Source of the DNA: Methylobacterium oryzae
GTDB taxonomy: Bacteria; Pseudomonadota; Alphaproteobacteria; Rhizobiales; Beijerinckiaceae
Assembly: GCF_021398735.1 (NCBI RefSeq)
Contig: NZ_CP090349.1
Location: 2,737,001-2,801,000 of the forward strand
Length of the DNA stretch: 64,000 nucleotides
Direction of reading: 5' to 3'
Below, piece by piece: positions 49,501 to 60,820 of this stretch (position 1 is the stretch's first letter; each line of letters starts with the position of its first letter). Made by a program: the position numbers and the translations under genes. Under the pieces are notes generated by a model. That model did not search any database. It saw only the letters and a program-made list of their open reading frames with translations, and was not told the origin of the DNA.

Positions 49501-51747
49501 ATGGGCCAGCCCTTCGAGCCGCCGTCCGGCGACGGGATCGAGAGCGTCGAGCTGAAATCCGCGCTGGAGGAGCGCTACCTCGCCTACGCGCTCTCCACGA
49601 TCATGCACCGGGCCCTTCCGGATGCCCGCGACGGGTTGAAGCCCGTGCATCGGCGCATCCTGTACGGGATGCGGCTGCTGCGCCTCGACCCGACCACCGC
49701 GCACAAGAAGTGCGCCAAGATCGTCGGCGACGTGATGGGCGACTTCCATCCCCACGGCGACCAGGCGATCTACGACGCCCTGGTGCGGCTCAGCCAGGAC
49801 TTCGCCCAGCGCTACCCCCTGGTCGACGGCCAGGGCAATTTCGGCAACATCGACGGCGACGGTCCCGCGGCCTACCGCTACACCGAGGCGCGGCTCACCG
49901 AGGTCGCGCGCCTCCTGCTGGACGGGATCGACGAGGACACGGTCGACTTCCGCCCGTCCTACAACGGCGAGAAGGAGGAGCCGATCGTCCTGCCGGCGGC
50001 CTTCCCGAACCTGCTCGCCAACGGCAGCCAGGGCATCGCGGTCGGCATGGCGACCTCGATCCCGCCGCACAACGCCGCCGAGCTATGCGACGCGGCGCTC
50101 TACCTGATCAACCATCCCGAGGCGACCTCGGGGCAGCTCGCCAAGTTCGTCCAGGGGCCGGACTTCCCGACCGGCGGCATCCTCGTCGACTCGGCCGAGT
50201 CGATCGCCGAGGCCTACCGGACCGGGCGGGGCGCCTTCCGGGTCCGCGCCCGCTGGGCCAAGGAGGATCTCGGCCGCGGCACCTGGAACATCGTCGTCAC
50301 CGAGATTCCCTACGGCATCCCGAAGGGCCGGCTGATCGAGAAGATGGCCGAGCTGCTGCAGGAGAAGAAGCTGCCGCTGCTGGCTGACGTGCGCGACGAG
50401 TCGGCCGAGGACGTGCGCGTGGTGCTGGAGCCGCGCTCGCGCACGGTCGACCCGGTGATCCTGATGGAATCGCTGTTCCGGCTCACGGAACTCGAGACCC
50501 GCATCCCGCTCAACCTCAACGTCCTGGTCGGCGGCCTCGTGCCGAAGGTGATCGGGCTCGCCGAGTGCCTGCGCGAGTGGGTCGACCACCGCCGCGTGGT
50601 CCTGCAGCGCCGCTCGCGCTACCGCCTCGGCCAGATCGACCGGCGCCTCGAGATCCTGGGCGGCCTGCTCATTGTCTACCTCGACCTCGACGAGGTGATC
50701 CGGATCATCCGCGAGGAGGACGAGCCGAAGGCCGCCCTCATGGCCCGGTTCGAGCTGACCGAGCTCCAGGCCAACGCGATCCTCGACACCCGGCTGCGCT
50801 CCCTGCGCAAGCTGGAGGAGATGGAGCTGAAGCGCGAGTTCGAGGCGCTGACCGCCGAGAAGGCCGAGATCGACGCCCTGCTCGCCTCCGAGCCGGCGCA
50901 GTGGAAGGCGATCCAGGCGCAGATCCGCGCGGTGAAGAAGACCTTCGGGCCCGAGACCAAGCTCGGCAAGCGCCGCACGACGCTGGCGAGCCCGCCGGAT
51001 GTCGGCGGCATCGACTTCACGGCGGCCCTGGTCGAGCGCGAGCCGATCACCGTGATCGTCTCGACCAAGGGCTGGATCCGGGCGCTCAAGGGCCACGTCG
51101 CCGATCTCTCGGGCGTCGCGTTCAAGGGCGACGACACCCTGAAGATCGCCTTCCCGACCGAGACGACCCAGAAGATCCTGCTGCTCGCCACCAACGGCAA
51201 GGTGTTCACGCTCGAGGCCTCGAAGCTGCCGGGCGGCCGCGGCTTCGGCGACCCGGTCCGGCTGATGGCCGACCTCGACGACGGCACCGAGATCGTGGCG
51301 GCGCTGCCGTACCGGCCGGAGACCAAGCTGCTGATCGCCGGCTCGGACGGACGCGGCTTCGTGGCGCCCGCCGACGCGCTCGTGGCCAACACCCGCAAGG
51401 GCAAGAGCGTGCTCGGCCTCGACGGCGACGCCACGGCCGCCGTGCTGGTGCCGGCCGACGGCGATCACGTGGCGGTGGTGAACACCGAGAAGCTGCTGCT
51501 GGTCTTCCCGGTCTCCGAGGTGGCGGAGCTCGCCCGCGGCAAGGGGGTCCGGCTGCAGCGCTGCCGCAGCGGGACGCTGCTCGACGCGCACGTGTTCAAG
51601 CTCGCCGACGGCCTGCCCTGGCAGGACGGCTCGGCCGAGGGCCGGCTCGCGAACGCGTCGGTGCTGGAGAAGTGGCTCGGCCACCGCGCCGAGGTCGGGC
51701 TGATGATGGCGCGCAGCTTCCCGAAATTCGAGCGGTTCGGACGGTGA
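49501..51747 (+). CDS. parC: DNA topoisomerase IV subunit A
   Basis: The 748-residue type IIA topoisomerase breakage-reunion subunit that decatenates chromosomes with ParE. The winged-helix start is [20 protein letters not shown], and the catalytic tyrosine is Y127 in [10 protein letters not shown]. The tower and coiled coil follow, and the C-terminal domain is a degenerate beta-pinwheel (about 500-740) with no GyrA box, which fits ParC rather than GyrA. The quinolone-region residues equivalent to E. coli S80 and E84 are Q88 and D92 ([12 protein letters not shown]). Confidence 0.94.
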   Translation: MGQPFEPPSGDGIESVELKSALEERYLAYALSTIMHRALPDARDGLKPVHRRILYGMRLLRLDPTTAHKKCAKIVGDVMGDFHPHGDQAIYDALVRLSQDFAQRYPLVDGQGNFGNIDGDGPAAYRYTEARLTEVARLLLDGIDEDTVDFRPSYNGEKEEPIVLPAAFPNLLANGSQGIAVGMATSIPPHNAAELCDAALYLINHPEATSGQLAKFVQGPDFPTGGILVDSAESIAEAYRTGRGAFRVRARWAKEDLGRGTWNIVVTEIPYGIPKGRLIEKMAELLQEKKLPLLADVRDESAEDVRVVLEPRSRTVDPVILMESLFRLTELETRIPLNLNVLVGGLVPKVIGLAECLREWVDHRRVVLQRRSRYRLGQIDRRLEILGGLLIVYLDLDEVIRIIREEDEPKAALMARFELTELQANAILDTRLRSLRKLEEMELKREFEALTAEKAEIDALLASEPAQWKAIQAQIRAVKKTFGPETKLGKRRTTLASPPDVGGIDFTAALVEREPITVIVSTKGWIRALKGHVADLSGVAFKGDDTLKIAFPTETTQKILLLATNGKVFTLEASKLPGGRGFGDPVRLMADLDDGTEIVAALPYRPETKLLIAGSDGRGFVAPADALVANTRKGKSVLGLDGDATAAVLVPADGDHVAVVNTEKLLLVFPVSEVAELARGKGVRLQRCRSGTLLDAHVFKLADGLPWQDGSAEGRLANASVLEKWLGHRAEVGLMMARSFPKFERFGR

Positions 51748-51782
51748 GGAGCCGCGGAGGGTGAAGGATTCCCGACCCACCA

Positions 51783-51892
51783 CCTCATCCTGAGATGCCG
51801 GAGAGGAGTCGCCTCGGGGGGAGACCTCCGGTCAGCCGCGCAATCCCTGGAGCCCGCCTTCGAGGCGGCTCCGCCGCCCCTCGAGATGCGGG
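51783..51892. repeat. Degenerate palindromic element downstream of parC
   Basis: Its left end matches the nuoF-nuoG element arm at 15 of 16 bases (51783-51798). An internal CCTTCGAGGC is also shared. The right arm has diverged, so the outer stem is broken; it is an older relic of the same family. It fills the gap between parC and the convergent tiny membrane genes. Confidence 0.65.
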
Positions 51893-51941
51893 CGCGATTG
51901 GGAGTGTCTGGAACGGTTCCCGCGGTGCGGAGGGCCAGTCC

Positions 51942-52037
51942 TCAATGCGCCCGCTGGGCGAGCCAGAGCGCACCGAAGGCTAGCACGCCGCCGCCGATCG
52001 GAACCGCGAGCAGGAGAAGAAGCTGAGCTGTCGTCAT
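51942..52037 (-). CDS. Tiny membrane protein, 31 residues
   Basis: MTTAQLLLLLAVPIGGGVLA, ending LWLAQRAH-stop: a single hydrophobic helix with a short basic tail. Its ATG overlaps the stop of the 82-residue gene as ATGA (52034-52037), a strong sign of real translation by coupling. Function unknown. Confidence 0.65.
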   Translation of the reverse strand: MTTAQLLLLLAVPIGGGVLAFGALWLAQRAH

Positions 52038-52282
52038 GGGCGAAGGTTCCGCAATGCGCGCCTCACAGCCCAATGTATGGCGCCACTCATGATCCAGCAA
52101 ACCACCATGGCGATGAGCACGGGCGCGAAGTGCGGACGATCCGACAGGGCAGTCGAGATGAACGGCGCGAAACCGCCGACGGCGAAGATCGCGACCGCGA
52201 GGCCGTTGGCGTAGGTGGCCGTGAACTTGATCCGCTCGTTCGCAACAAGCGTGTCGCGCGCTTCGCTGTCCGCTTCCGACAT
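52034..52282 (-). CDS. Small two-helix membrane protein, 82 residues
   Basis: An N-terminal acidic segment (MSEADSEARDTLVANERIKF), then two hydrophobic helices (about 24-45 and 52-70) joined by SDRPHF, then a basic tail WAVRRALRNLRP. No family is recognised. It is coupled by a 4-base overlap to the 31-residue gene, and together they form a two-gene unit between parC and alkA. Possible roles are a membrane stress peptide pair or a transporter accessory; none is established. Confidence 0.72.
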   Translation of the reverse strand: MSEADSEARDTLVANERIKFTATYANGLAVAIFAVGGFAPFISTALSDRPHFAPVLIAMVVCWIMSGAIHWAVRRALRNLRP

Positions 52283-52355
52283 CGAACCTGAGCCCCCCGG
52301 CCGGCCGCAAGCTTAGCCGATATCGGCGATGCGGAACATGAACCTCTCGGTCGCC

Positions 52356-53237
52356 TCATCGCCCCGTCGCGGACGCTTCGTCCGCCGCCCAGAGGTGCTG
52401 CGCCGCGTAGGCCCGGAACGGGCGCCACGCCTCGGCCCGCGCCAGCAGCTCCGCAGGACTGGGACGCCCGGTGGCCCCCTCCAGCGCCCGCAGCAGCCCG
52501 ACATCGCCCACCGGCAGGGCGTCCGGCAGCTTGAGCGCCCGCATGGCGATGTACTGCGCCGTCCAGGGACCGATCCCGCGGATCGCCGTGAAGCGCAGCA
52601 CCGCGGCCTCGAGCGACTCCGCCGGGGCGAACAGGTCCGGATCGGCCAGCGCCGCCGCGGCCAGCGCCCGGATCGCCGCGCCGCGGGCCCGCGGCATGTT
52701 GAGCGCCAGGGCGACGTCCGCCTCGACCAGATCGGTCGGCGCGGGAAACACGTGGGTCAGACCGCCTGCCGGCTCCGCCAGCGGCGTCCCGAACGCCGCC
52801 ACCAGCCTGCCCGCGAGCCCGATCGCGGCCGCCACCGAGACCTGCTGGCCGAGGATCGCCCGGCAGCCGGTCTCGAACGGGTCCCAGGCCCCCGGCAGGC
52901 GCAGACCCGGCCGCGCCGCGACGAGCGGGGCCAGGACGGGGTCCCCGCCGAGGCAGGCCGCGACGGCGGCCGGATCGGCGTCGCAGTCGAACAGGCGGCG
53001 CAGGCGTCCCGCGACGGCCTCTTCGTGCCCGGCCTCGACGCCGCGCAGCGCGACGTGCAGGCAATCCGCGCCCGGTGCCACCGTCAGGAGCCCGTGCCGC
53101 CCCGCGACGCTGATCGTGCGCGCGTAGGAAGCCGCGGGATCCGTCGTCTCGACGCCCGGGATCGCCCGCTTGGCGAGGAACGCGCGGATCGCCGGCCAGT
53201 CGTAGGGCGGCCGGACGGGCAGGCGGCGTTCGATCAC
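52356..53237 (-). CDS. alkA: DNA-3-methyladenine glycosylase II (AlkA)
   Basis: A 293-residue alkylation-repair glycosylase without an Ada domain. The N-terminal AlkA domain opens VRPPYDWPAIRAFLAKRAI. The helix-hairpin-helix reads FTAIRGIGPWTAQYIAMRAL and is followed by the catalytic Asp in PVGDVGLLRAL. The GTG at 53237 is used because it is the only start codon just ahead of the domain; the Shine-Dalgarno (GCGGAG) is abutting, so the start is not certain. The open frame upstream runs into the citrate synthase gene as a shadow. It lies 68 bp after gltA on the same strand. Confidence 0.9.
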   Translation of the reverse strand: MIERRLPVRPPYDWPAIRAFLAKRAIPGVETTDPAASYARTISVAGRHGLLTVAPGADCLHVALRGVEAGHEEAVAGRLRRLFDCDADPAAVAACLGGDPVLAPLVAARPGLRLPGAWDPFETGCRAILGQQVSVAAAIGLAGRLVAAFGTPLAEPAGGLTHVFPAPTDLVEADVALALNMPRARGAAIRALAAAALADPDLFAPAESLEAAVLRFTAIRGIGPWTAQYIAMRALKLPDALPVGDVGLLRALEGATGRPSPAELLARAEAWRPFRAYAAQHLWAADEASATGR

Positions 53238-53305
53238 CTCCGCGAACGCGAAGGGCGGCCTCTCGGCCGCCCCGCTCGACGCTTCCCGGGGCAGGTGGTC
53301 CCGCC

Positions 53306-54595
<1,290 letters not shown>

Positions 54596-54666
54596 GGATC
54601 GTGGACCCTTCTCTGGCGACGTGGCGGATGCCGGCCTCGGGCTGCCCGAGTCGGTCCCGGGGGCCT

Positions 54667-54694
54667 GAGCACACGCATTATGCTGCGGGTGCTC
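54667..54694. promoter_or_regulatory. Dyad in the gltA promoter region
   Basis: GAGCAC (54667-54672) and GTGCTC (54689-54694) form a 6-bp dyad with a 16-base spacer that holds CATAAT on the minus strand, a good -10 candidate for gltA. The rest of the 300-bp gltX-gltA gap shows nothing coding. Confidence 0.35.
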
Positions 54695-54895
54695 ACAGCC
54701 ATGGGTTACCCAAACGGCAGTGCAGCAGCAACGGGGTCGGTGACAACCCGCCCCCGTCGCCAAGCGAATTCCGCCAACCGATTTCCACCCAACGCAATCC
54801 GGGTCGGGGCCGGCAGTTCCCTGTCCGCTCCCGGTCCGCGCGCGGCGGTCCCAGCGCCGCCTCGTCCCCGCCTCGTCCCTGCCCTCAGCCCGGCC

Positions 54896-56323
54896 TCAGC
54901 CCTGCGGCGCCTGATCCCCGAGGCGCGCCAGGGTTTCCTCCCGGCCGAGCACCGCCATCACGTCGAACAGGGGCGGGGAGGTGGTGCGGCCGGTGAGCGC
55001 CGCGCGCAGGGGCTGGGCCACCTGCCCGAGCTTGCAGCCGGCCGATTCCGCGTACTGCCGCACCGCGCCCTCGGTGGAGGTCGCGCTCCAGTCGGGCACA
55101 GCCTCGAGCACCGGCCGCACCCCGGCGAGGCGGCCGCACCCCTCGTCGGAGAGCAGGGCGCGGGCCTTGTCGTCGAGCGCCAGGGGCCGCTGGGCGTAGA
55201 GGTAGTAGGCGCTGTCGAGGAGCTCGATCAGCGTCTTGGCCCGCTCCTTCAGGCCCGGCATGGCCTGGACGAGCTTGTCCCTGAGGTCGGGCCGCAGCGG
55301 CGCCGACAAGCCGCGCTCCGGCCCGACGTTGGGCAGGATGGTCTCGATCGCCGCGACGAGGTCGGAATCGGCGCTGGTGCGGATGTAGAGGCCGTTGAGG
55401 TTGGCGAGCTTGGCGAAGTCGAACCGCGCCGCGGAGCGTCCGACCGCGCCGAGGTCGAAGGCCGCGACCATCTCGTCGGTGGAGAAGACCTCCTGGTCGC
55501 CGTGGCTCCAGCCGAGCCGCACGAGGTAGTTGCGCAGGGCCGCCGGCAGGTAGCCGAGATCGCGGTAGGCCTCGACGCCGAGCGCGCCGTGGCGCTTCGA
55601 GAGCTTGGCCCCGTCCGCTCCGTGGATCAGCGGGATATGCGCCATCCTCGGGATGTCCCATCCGAGGGCCGAGAAGATCTGGCTCTGGCGCGCCGCGTTG
55701 GTGAGGTGGTCGTCGCCGCGGATGATCTGCGTGACGCCCATGTCGTGGTCGTCGACCACGACGGCGAGCATGTAGGTCGGCGTCCCGTCCGAGCGCAGCA
55801 GGACGAGGTCGTCGAGGTCCTTGTTGGCCCAGGTCACGCGGCCCTGGACGGCGTCCTCGACCACGGTCTCGCCCTCGGTCGGCGCGCGCAGGCGGATCAC
55901 CGGCTTGACCCCGGCGGGGGCCTCGGACGGGTCGCGGTCGCGCCAGCGGCCGTCGTAGCGCGGAGCGCGCCCCTCCGCGCGGGCGGTCTCGCGCATCTGC
56001 GTGAGCTCCTCGGCGGTGGCGTAGCAGTGATAGGCGCGGCCCGCGGCCAGCAGCTCCTCGGCGACCGCGCGGTGGCGCTCGGCGCGGGCGAACTGGAAGA
56101 CCACGTCGCCGTCCCAGTCGAGGCCGAGCCAGGAGAGGCCGTCGAGGATCGCGTCGATCGCCCCCTTGGTGGAGCGCTCGCGGTCGGTGTCCTCGATGCG
56201 CAGCAGCATCGTGCCGCCGGTGTGGTGGGCGTAGAGCCAGTTGAACAAGGCCGTGCGGGCCCCGCCGATATGCAGGTAACCCGTGGGCGAGGGGGCGAAG
56301 CGCGTGACGACGGCTGAGGACAT
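54896..56323 (-). CDS. gltX: Glutamyl-tRNA synthetase
   Basis: A 475-residue class I synthetase charging tRNA-Glu (and possibly tRNA-Gln for transamidation, as usual in alphaproteobacteria). The HIGH-type motif lies in [20 protein letters not shown], and the KMSKS motif is KLSKRHG near residue 240. The C-terminal anticodon-binding helical domain is complete. The start at M-S-S-A-V-V (56323) is chosen over an upstream in-frame ATG. The gltX-gltA adjacency next to comEC and lexA is a known alphaproteobacterial arrangement. Confidence 0.95.
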   Translation of the reverse strand: MSSAVVTRFAPSPTGYLHIGGARTALFNWLYAHHTGGTMLLRIEDTDRERSTKGAIDAILDGLSWLGLDWDGDVVFQFARAERHRAVAEELLAAGRAYHCYATAEELTQMRETARAEGRAPRYDGRWRDRDPSEAPAGVKPVIRLRAPTEGETVVEDAVQGRVTWANKDLDDLVLLRSDGTPTYMLAVVVDDHDMGVTQIIRGDDHLTNAARQSQIFSALGWDIPRMAHIPLIHGADGAKLSKRHGALGVEAYRDLGYLPAALRNYLVRLGWSHGDQEVFSTDEMVAAFDLGAVGRSAARFDFAKLANLNGLYIRTSADSDLVAAIETILPNVGPERGLSAPLRPDLRDKLVQAMPGLKERAKTLIELLDSAYYLYAQRPLALDDKARALLSDEGCGRLAGVRPVLEAVPDWSATSTEGAVRQYAESAGCKLGQVAQPLRAALTGRTTSPPLFDVMAVLGREETLARLGDQAPQG

Positions 56324-56516
56324 CGGTCCGGTATGTTCCGGGGCTGGTCGCGGACGGGGCGCGACGGACGGCGAAGGGGCGGCGGAGCGGCGAGGGGCTC
56401 GACAGGGCGCCCGTAGCACGAAGAACCCGCTGTAGCACGGGCCGGCGGATGCGTTAAGAATCGCCCGCAGAATCGCACGGCCCCGACGACAGGTCGCGCG
56501 GAGCGGGGCGGCGGCG

Positions 56517-58844
56517 ATGCGGCGGATCGGCGCGAGGCGGGCGGACGGCGCGGTCGCGCTGATCGGCCCGCGCGCCCGAGCCCTTCCCGCCGCCCTCTTG
56601 GCCGCCCTCCCGGCCGCCCTCCCGGCGCTCCGCGACTGGGTCGTCGCCGGCCTCGCCCGCGAGGCCGAGCAGCGCCGGCTGTTCCCCTGGCTGGCGGTGG
56701 CCTTCGGCGGCGGGATCCTGGTCTACTTCGCGGCGGCCGACGGCGCGCCGAGCCTCGCCGCCCCCCTGATCGCGGCCGGCCTCGCGCTGGCGCCGGTCCC
56801 CGTCCTCGGCGCGCGGCCGGCGGCCCTGGCGGCGGCGCTCGCGGTGGCGGCCGCGTTCCTCGGCTTCGCGGCGGCGACCTGGCGGGTCTCGCAGGTCGCC
56901 GCACCGATCCTCACCCGCACCACGATCGGCCCGCTCGTCGGAACGGTCGAGGCCCTGGACGAGCGCGAGGTGGGCGCCCGGCTGGTGATCCGGGTGGAGA
57001 GCTTCGCCGGCCTCGCGCCGGAGGCGCGGCCCGCCCGGGTCCGGGTCTCGTTCCGGAAGACGCCGATCCCGCGTCCCGGGGACGGCGTCGCCGCCACGGC
57101 CCGGCTGCTTCCGCCCCCGGAGGCGGCCCGGCCCGGCGGCTACGACTTCGCCCGGGACGCCTATTTCCAGGGGATCGGCGCGGTGGGCTCGCTGATCGGC
57201 ACCGTCACCGTCCGGGAACCGTCCGGGCCGCCGCCGCTGGGCCTGCGGCTCGCCGCTGCGCTCGACGCGGCGCGCAACGGGCTCACGCGCCGGATCGCGG
57301 AGGCCGCCGGCGGCCAGGCGGGTGCGGTGGCGGCGGCCCTGGTGACGGGCAAGCGCGGCCTCATCGGGCCGGCCACCAACGACGCGCTCCGCGCCGCCGG
57401 CATCTACCACGTGGTGTCGATCTCGGGCCTCCACATGGTGCTGGCCGCCGGCGTGGTGTTCTGGCTGGTGCGGGCGCTCCTCGCCGCGGTGCCGCTCTGC
57501 GCGCTGCTCTGGCCGATCAAGAAGATCGCGGCCGGCTTCGCCATGGTCGGCGTCACCGCCTACTGCGCCTTCTCGGGCTGGGACATCGCGGCCGAGCGCT
57601 CGCTGATCATGACCCTGATCATGCTCGGCGCGATCCTGGTGGACCGGCCGGCCCTGTCGATGCGCAACCTCGCCCTCGCGGCGCTGATCGCGCTCGCCCG
57701 GGAGCCGGAGGGCCTGCTCGGCCCGAGCTTCCAGATGTCCTTCGGCGCCGTGGCCGGGCTGATCGCCTGCGCGCGGCTGATCGACGGGCGGCTGCTCGTG
57801 CGCCCGGGGGCCGGGCGGATCGGGCGGCTCGTCGGGACCGGCCTGTCGGCGATCACCGGGACCCTGGCCACGACCCTGGTGGCGCAGGTCGCGACGGCCC
57901 CCTTCGCCACCTACCACTTCCAGACGGTCCAGCCCTTCGGCCTCGTCGGCAACGCCCTGACCCTGCCGCTCGTCTCCCTGGTGGTGATGCCGGCCGCGGT
58001 AATCGGCTGCCTCGCCTATCCCTTCGCCCTCGACCGGCCGGTCTGGTGGCTGATGGGGCAGGCGGTGGCCGGGATGCTGGCGATCTCGGACTGGATCGCC
58101 GGGTTCGAGCGGGCGGTCCTGGTGCTGCCGGCCTTCGGCGCCGGGGCGCTCGCCCTGCTGACCGCCGGCCTGCTGCTGGGGACGCTGCCGGCCTCGCGCC
58201 TGCGCTGGCTCGCCGTGCCGCCGGTCCTGCTCGGGCTCGTCCTCGCGGCCCGGCCCAACCACTACGACCTCTACGTCGACCGGCAGGGCGCGGGGGCCGC
58301 GGTGAGGGGCCCGGACGGGCGGCTCGCGGCCCTCGGCAGCCCTTCGGGCTTCGTCCTCGAGCAGTGGCTGAAGGCGGACGGCGACGGGCGGCGGTCCGCG
58401 GGGCTGATCGTCCGGTCCGGCAGCGGGCGCTGCGACCGGCTCGGCTGCACCGCCCGGCTGCCGGACGGGCGGGCGGTCGCCCTGGTCCGGGACCGGCGGG
58501 CCTTCCCGGAGGATTGCGCCCGCGCCGCGGTGCTGATCACGGGCCTCGCGGCGCCGCCGACCTGCACGGGGCCGCTGGTGATCGACCGGCGCGTCCTCGC
58601 CGCCCGCGGGGCCGTGGCCCTCCGGACCGACGGCGATGGCTTCGCCGCGCGCTACGCCCGGGACGACGGCCGCGCCGTGCCCTGGCGGCCGGCCGCCGGG
58701 CGCGGGCCGGGACCGCCGCGGCCGGTCACCGCGGAGCCGGGCGACCGCCCCGCGGAGGACGGGGTCGCCGCGACGCCGGAGGCCGACGCCGCGCCGGGCG
58801 GAGACCTCGCCCCCGGCGACGCGCCGGCCGAGCCGCTTCAGTAG
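56517..58844 (+). CDS. comEC: ComEC/Rec2-family DNA-uptake membrane protein
   Basis: A 775-residue inner-membrane protein. It has an N-terminal DUF4131/OB region (helices about 40-120, then a soluble part to 260) and a competence domain with some eight helices including the [12 protein letters not shown] segment and [20 protein letters not shown]. The C-terminal part, expected to be a metallo-beta-lactamase domain, lacks an HxHxDH motif and looks degenerate, and the last 60 residues are Pro/Gly/Ala-rich. It probably forms the channel for single-stranded DNA entry; competence itself is not shown. It converges with lexA, overlapping by 7 bp. Confidence 0.9.
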   Translation: MRRIGARRADGAVALIGPRARALPAALLAALPAALPALRDWVVAGLAREAEQRRLFPWLAVAFGGGILVYFAAADGAPSLAAPLIAAGLALAPVPVLGARPAALAAALAVAAAFLGFAAATWRVSQVAAPILTRTTIGPLVGTVEALDEREVGARLVIRVESFAGLAPEARPARVRVSFRKTPIPRPGDGVAATARLLPPPEAARPGGYDFARDAYFQGIGAVGSLIGTVTVREPSGPPPLGLRLAAALDAARNGLTRRIAEAAGGQAGAVAAALVTGKRGLIGPATNDALRAAGIYHVVSISGLHMVLAAGVVFWLVRALLAAVPLCALLWPIKKIAAGFAMVGVTAYCAFSGWDIAAERSLIMTLIMLGAILVDRPALSMRNLALAALIALAREPEGLLGPSFQMSFGAVAGLIACARLIDGRLLVRPGAGRIGRLVGTGLSAITGTLATTLVAQVATAPFATYHFQTVQPFGLVGNALTLPLVSLVVMPAAVIGCLAYPFALDRPVWWLMGQAVAGMLAISDWIAGFERAVLVLPAFGAGALALLTAGLLLGTLPASRLRWLAVPPVLLGLVLAARPNHYDLYVDRQGAGAAVRGPDGRLAALGSPSGFVLEQWLKADGDGRRSAGLIVRSGSGRCDRLGCTARLPDGRAVALVRDRRAFPEDCARAAVLITGLAAPPTCTGPLVIDRRVLAARGAVALRTDGDGFAARYARDDGRAVPWRPAAGRGPGPPRPVTAEPGDRPAEDGVAATPEADAAPGGDLAPGDAPAEPLQ

Positions 58845-59566
58845 CGGCGGACGAGGCTCACAAGGCGGCCCTGGATCCGGACCCGGTCGGGCCCGAGCAC
58901 GCGGGTCTCGTAGGCCGGGTTGGCGGCCTCGAGGGCGATCGACGAGCCGCGGCGGCGCAGGCGCTTGAGCGTCGCCTCCTCGTCGTCGATCAGCGCCACG
59001 ATGATGTCGCCGGTATTGGCCGTCTCCTGCTTGCGGATGACCACGAGGTCGCCGTCCAGGATGCCCGCCTCGACCATCGAGTCGCCGCGCACCTCGAGGG
59101 CGTAGTGCTCGCCGCCGGCCACGAAGTCCGGCGACAGGGTGATGGCGTGGCTCTGGTTCTGGATCGCCGAGACGGGGGTACCGGCCGCGATCCGGCCCAT
59201 GACCGGGATCGAGATGGCGCGGCCGGACTCGTCGATCATCCGCGTGCTCGCCGGGGCCGGCGGCTGCTTGGACTTACCGCCCTCGACCACGCTCGGCGTG
59301 AAGCGGCGCGGCTCGGCGGGGGCCTGAGTCGCCGGAGCGGCCTGGGTCAGGCTCTCGGGGATCCGGATCACCTCGATGGCGCGCGCCCGATTCGGAAGGC
59401 GCCGGAGGAAGCCGCGCTCCTCGAGCGCCGTGATCAGCCGGTGGATGCCGGATTTCGACTTGAGATCGAGGGCATCCTTCATCTCGTCGAACGACGGCGG
59501 GACACCGCATTCCTGCATCCGGCTCTGGATGAATCGCAGGAGGTCCAGCTGCTTGCGCGTGAGCAT
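58838..59566 (-). CDS. lexA: SOS repressor LexA
   Basis: A 242-residue repressor-protease. The N-terminal winged helix begins [20 protein letters not shown] and includes the recognition-helix region [21 protein letters not shown]. The Pro/Ala-rich linker (75-110) is longer than in E. coli. The autocleavage bond is A128-G129 (RIAAGTPVS), with catalytic S163 ([10 protein letters not shown]) and K201. An alphaproteobacterial SOS box lies 71 bp upstream, so it is autoregulated. It converges with comEC, and dnaE2 lies 2.4 kb away. Confidence 0.96.
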   Translation of the reverse strand: MLTRKQLDLLRFIQSRMQECGVPPSFDEMKDALDLKSKSGIHRLITALEERGFLRRLPNRARAIEVIRIPESLTQAAPATQAPAEPRRFTPSVVEGGKSKQPPAPASTRMIDESGRAISIPVMGRIAAGTPVSAIQNQSHAITLSPDFVAGGEHYALEVRGDSMVEAGILDGDLVVIRKQETANTGDIIVALIDDEEATLKRLRRRGSSIALEAANPAYETRVLGPDRVRIQGRLVSLVRRY

Positions 59567-59636
59567 CGACGGGGGACTCGCGGCTTGGCGGACCGCCACG
59601 TGACGGTCTCCGAAACAAATCACGAACAGGTTAAAC

Positions 59637-59651
59637 GTTCCGCAAGTGTTC
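59637..59651. promoter_or_regulatory. LexA-binding SOS box
   Basis: GTTC-N7-GTTC (GTTC 59637-59640, GTTC 59648-59651), the exact direct-repeat operator known for alphaproteobacterial LexA. It overlaps a possible -35 (TTGCGG on the minus strand) upstream of lexA and supports both the organism class and autoregulation. Confidence 0.85.
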
Positions 59652-59807
59652 CGCAAGAGCGGCACCGCTCGGCTCGGCGCGCCGCGGGCGCGCCCGCGGG
59701 AGAAGGTCGAGAAACGCATTGACGGCGCAAGCGGAGCCGTTTCAATGCATCGCGGCGCCCCGCCGGGAAGGCGGCGGATCCGGGGTGCGGGCTGGGACCC
59801 TCTTGGA

Positions 59808-60266
59808 ATGACGAGGATGCGACGACCCGCAGCTCTGCTGCCCCTCGGCCTCGCCGCCCTCGGCCTCGCCGGCTGCACCACCGGATTCTCCTACATCTCG
59901 CGGAACTACGTGGCGCTCACTCCCCAGGTCGTCACGATCGGCTGCAAGGAGCCCTACGAGGTCTACGACAACCGGCAGCTGCGCCGGATGCTGATCGTGT
60001 CCAACGCCCTGCGCGAGTATACCGGCTGCAACCTGAGCGAGGTCCGGATCGATCCGGAGCCGGGCGCCACCCGGGTGAAGCGCTTCCGCACCGCCGCCCG
60101 GGCCTATCTCGACGAGACCGTGCGCGAGGATTGCCGGATCACCGGCGAGACCGTGTTCGATCCGCTGAAGACCGAGTTCGCCTACGCCTGCGACGCGCCG
60201 ATCGAGAAGCGCGGCACCGTGGTCCCCCGCCTGCCGGGCCGCAATCCGGGCCTCGGCGTGCGCTGA
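59808..60266 (+). CDS. Small lipoprotein of unknown function
   Basis: A 152-residue protein starting [20 protein letters not shown], with lipobox LAGC at about 20-23, then a mature domain with four or more cysteines ([39 protein letters not shown]) that could form two disulphides. It is probably outer-membrane, since Asp is not at +2 (C-T-T). The family is not recognised. The LexA box and lexA lie upstream in the opposite direction. Confidence 0.78.
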   Translation: MTRMRRPAALLPLGLAALGLAGCTTGFSYISRNYVALTPQVVTIGCKEPYEVYDNRQLRRMLIVSNALREYTGCNLSEVRIDPEPGATRVKRFRTAARAYLDETVREDCRITGETVFDPLKTEFAYACDAPIEKRGTVVPRLPGRNPGLGVR

Positions 60267-60284
60267 CCGGCCGGCGGCGCGTCC

Positions 60285-60500
60285 TCAGGCGCCCGGCTTC
60301 GGGAAGGTCCGCTCCGCGGCGTCGCCGGCGGCGGCCAGCAGGGCGCGGGCGAAGGCCCGGGCCTCCGTCCGGTCGAGCACGATCGCGGCGGTGACCGGCG
60401 CACCGCCGAGGTCGGCGAGGGCGAGTTCCAGGCGCACCCCGTCGGGCACGGCGCTCGCCTGAAGGCTCCAGCCGGAGCCCCGGTCCGTGCTCTCCGCCAT
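60285..60500 (-). CDS. Small protein of unknown function, 71 residues
   Basis: A compact soluble protein with alternating strand and helix character (SLQASAVPDGVRLELALADL, then TEARAFARALLAAAGDAAE). There is no signal or membrane segment. It is divergent from the Fae-like gene. No family is known to me, and coding is likely but not certain. Confidence 0.5.
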   Translation of the reverse strand: MAESTDRGSGWSLQASAVPDGVRLELALADLGGAPVTAAIVLDRTEARAFARALLAAAGDAAERTFPKPGA

Positions 60501-60820
60501 CGTGTTCCTCCCGCATGCCCGGCACGGCGCCGCGCGCCCACCGGAACGGCCAGGCCCGGGACCGCTCCCGGAGCCGCGCTCCGATCTTCCCTGCCTCGCC
60601 TGTCCGCGTTCCTCAAGGCCACAGGCCGCGCAGGGGTGGAGATGCGCGCCGTCGCGGATGCCGGCGGCCGCATCGCGGCGACGCGGGGCGGCACGGGTCC
60701 GCGCCCGCGCCGCAGCGCGGGCGAGGGCAGGGGCGGCCGGGATGGGAGCCGGCTTCGGGGCGATTGACGCGAGGCCGCCGATGATGTCTCCCGCGGGCTC
60801 CGATCAGGTGGAGTTCGAAC
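60501..60820 (+). promoter_or_regulatory. 320-bp divergent region upstream of the Fae-like gene
   Basis: No credible gene. It contains a perfect 9-bp hairpin CGCCCGCGC-CGCA-GCGCGGGCG (60702-60723) and AGGTGGAG as the ribosome site of the Fae-like gene. I cannot define promoter elements. Confidence 0.35.

Noticed and set aside
59624..59640. GAAC-N9-GTTC near lexA as a second SOS box
   Set aside because: The spacing and inverted orientation do not match the alphaproteobacterial GTTC-N7-GTTC or Gram-positive GAAC-N4-GTTC patterns.
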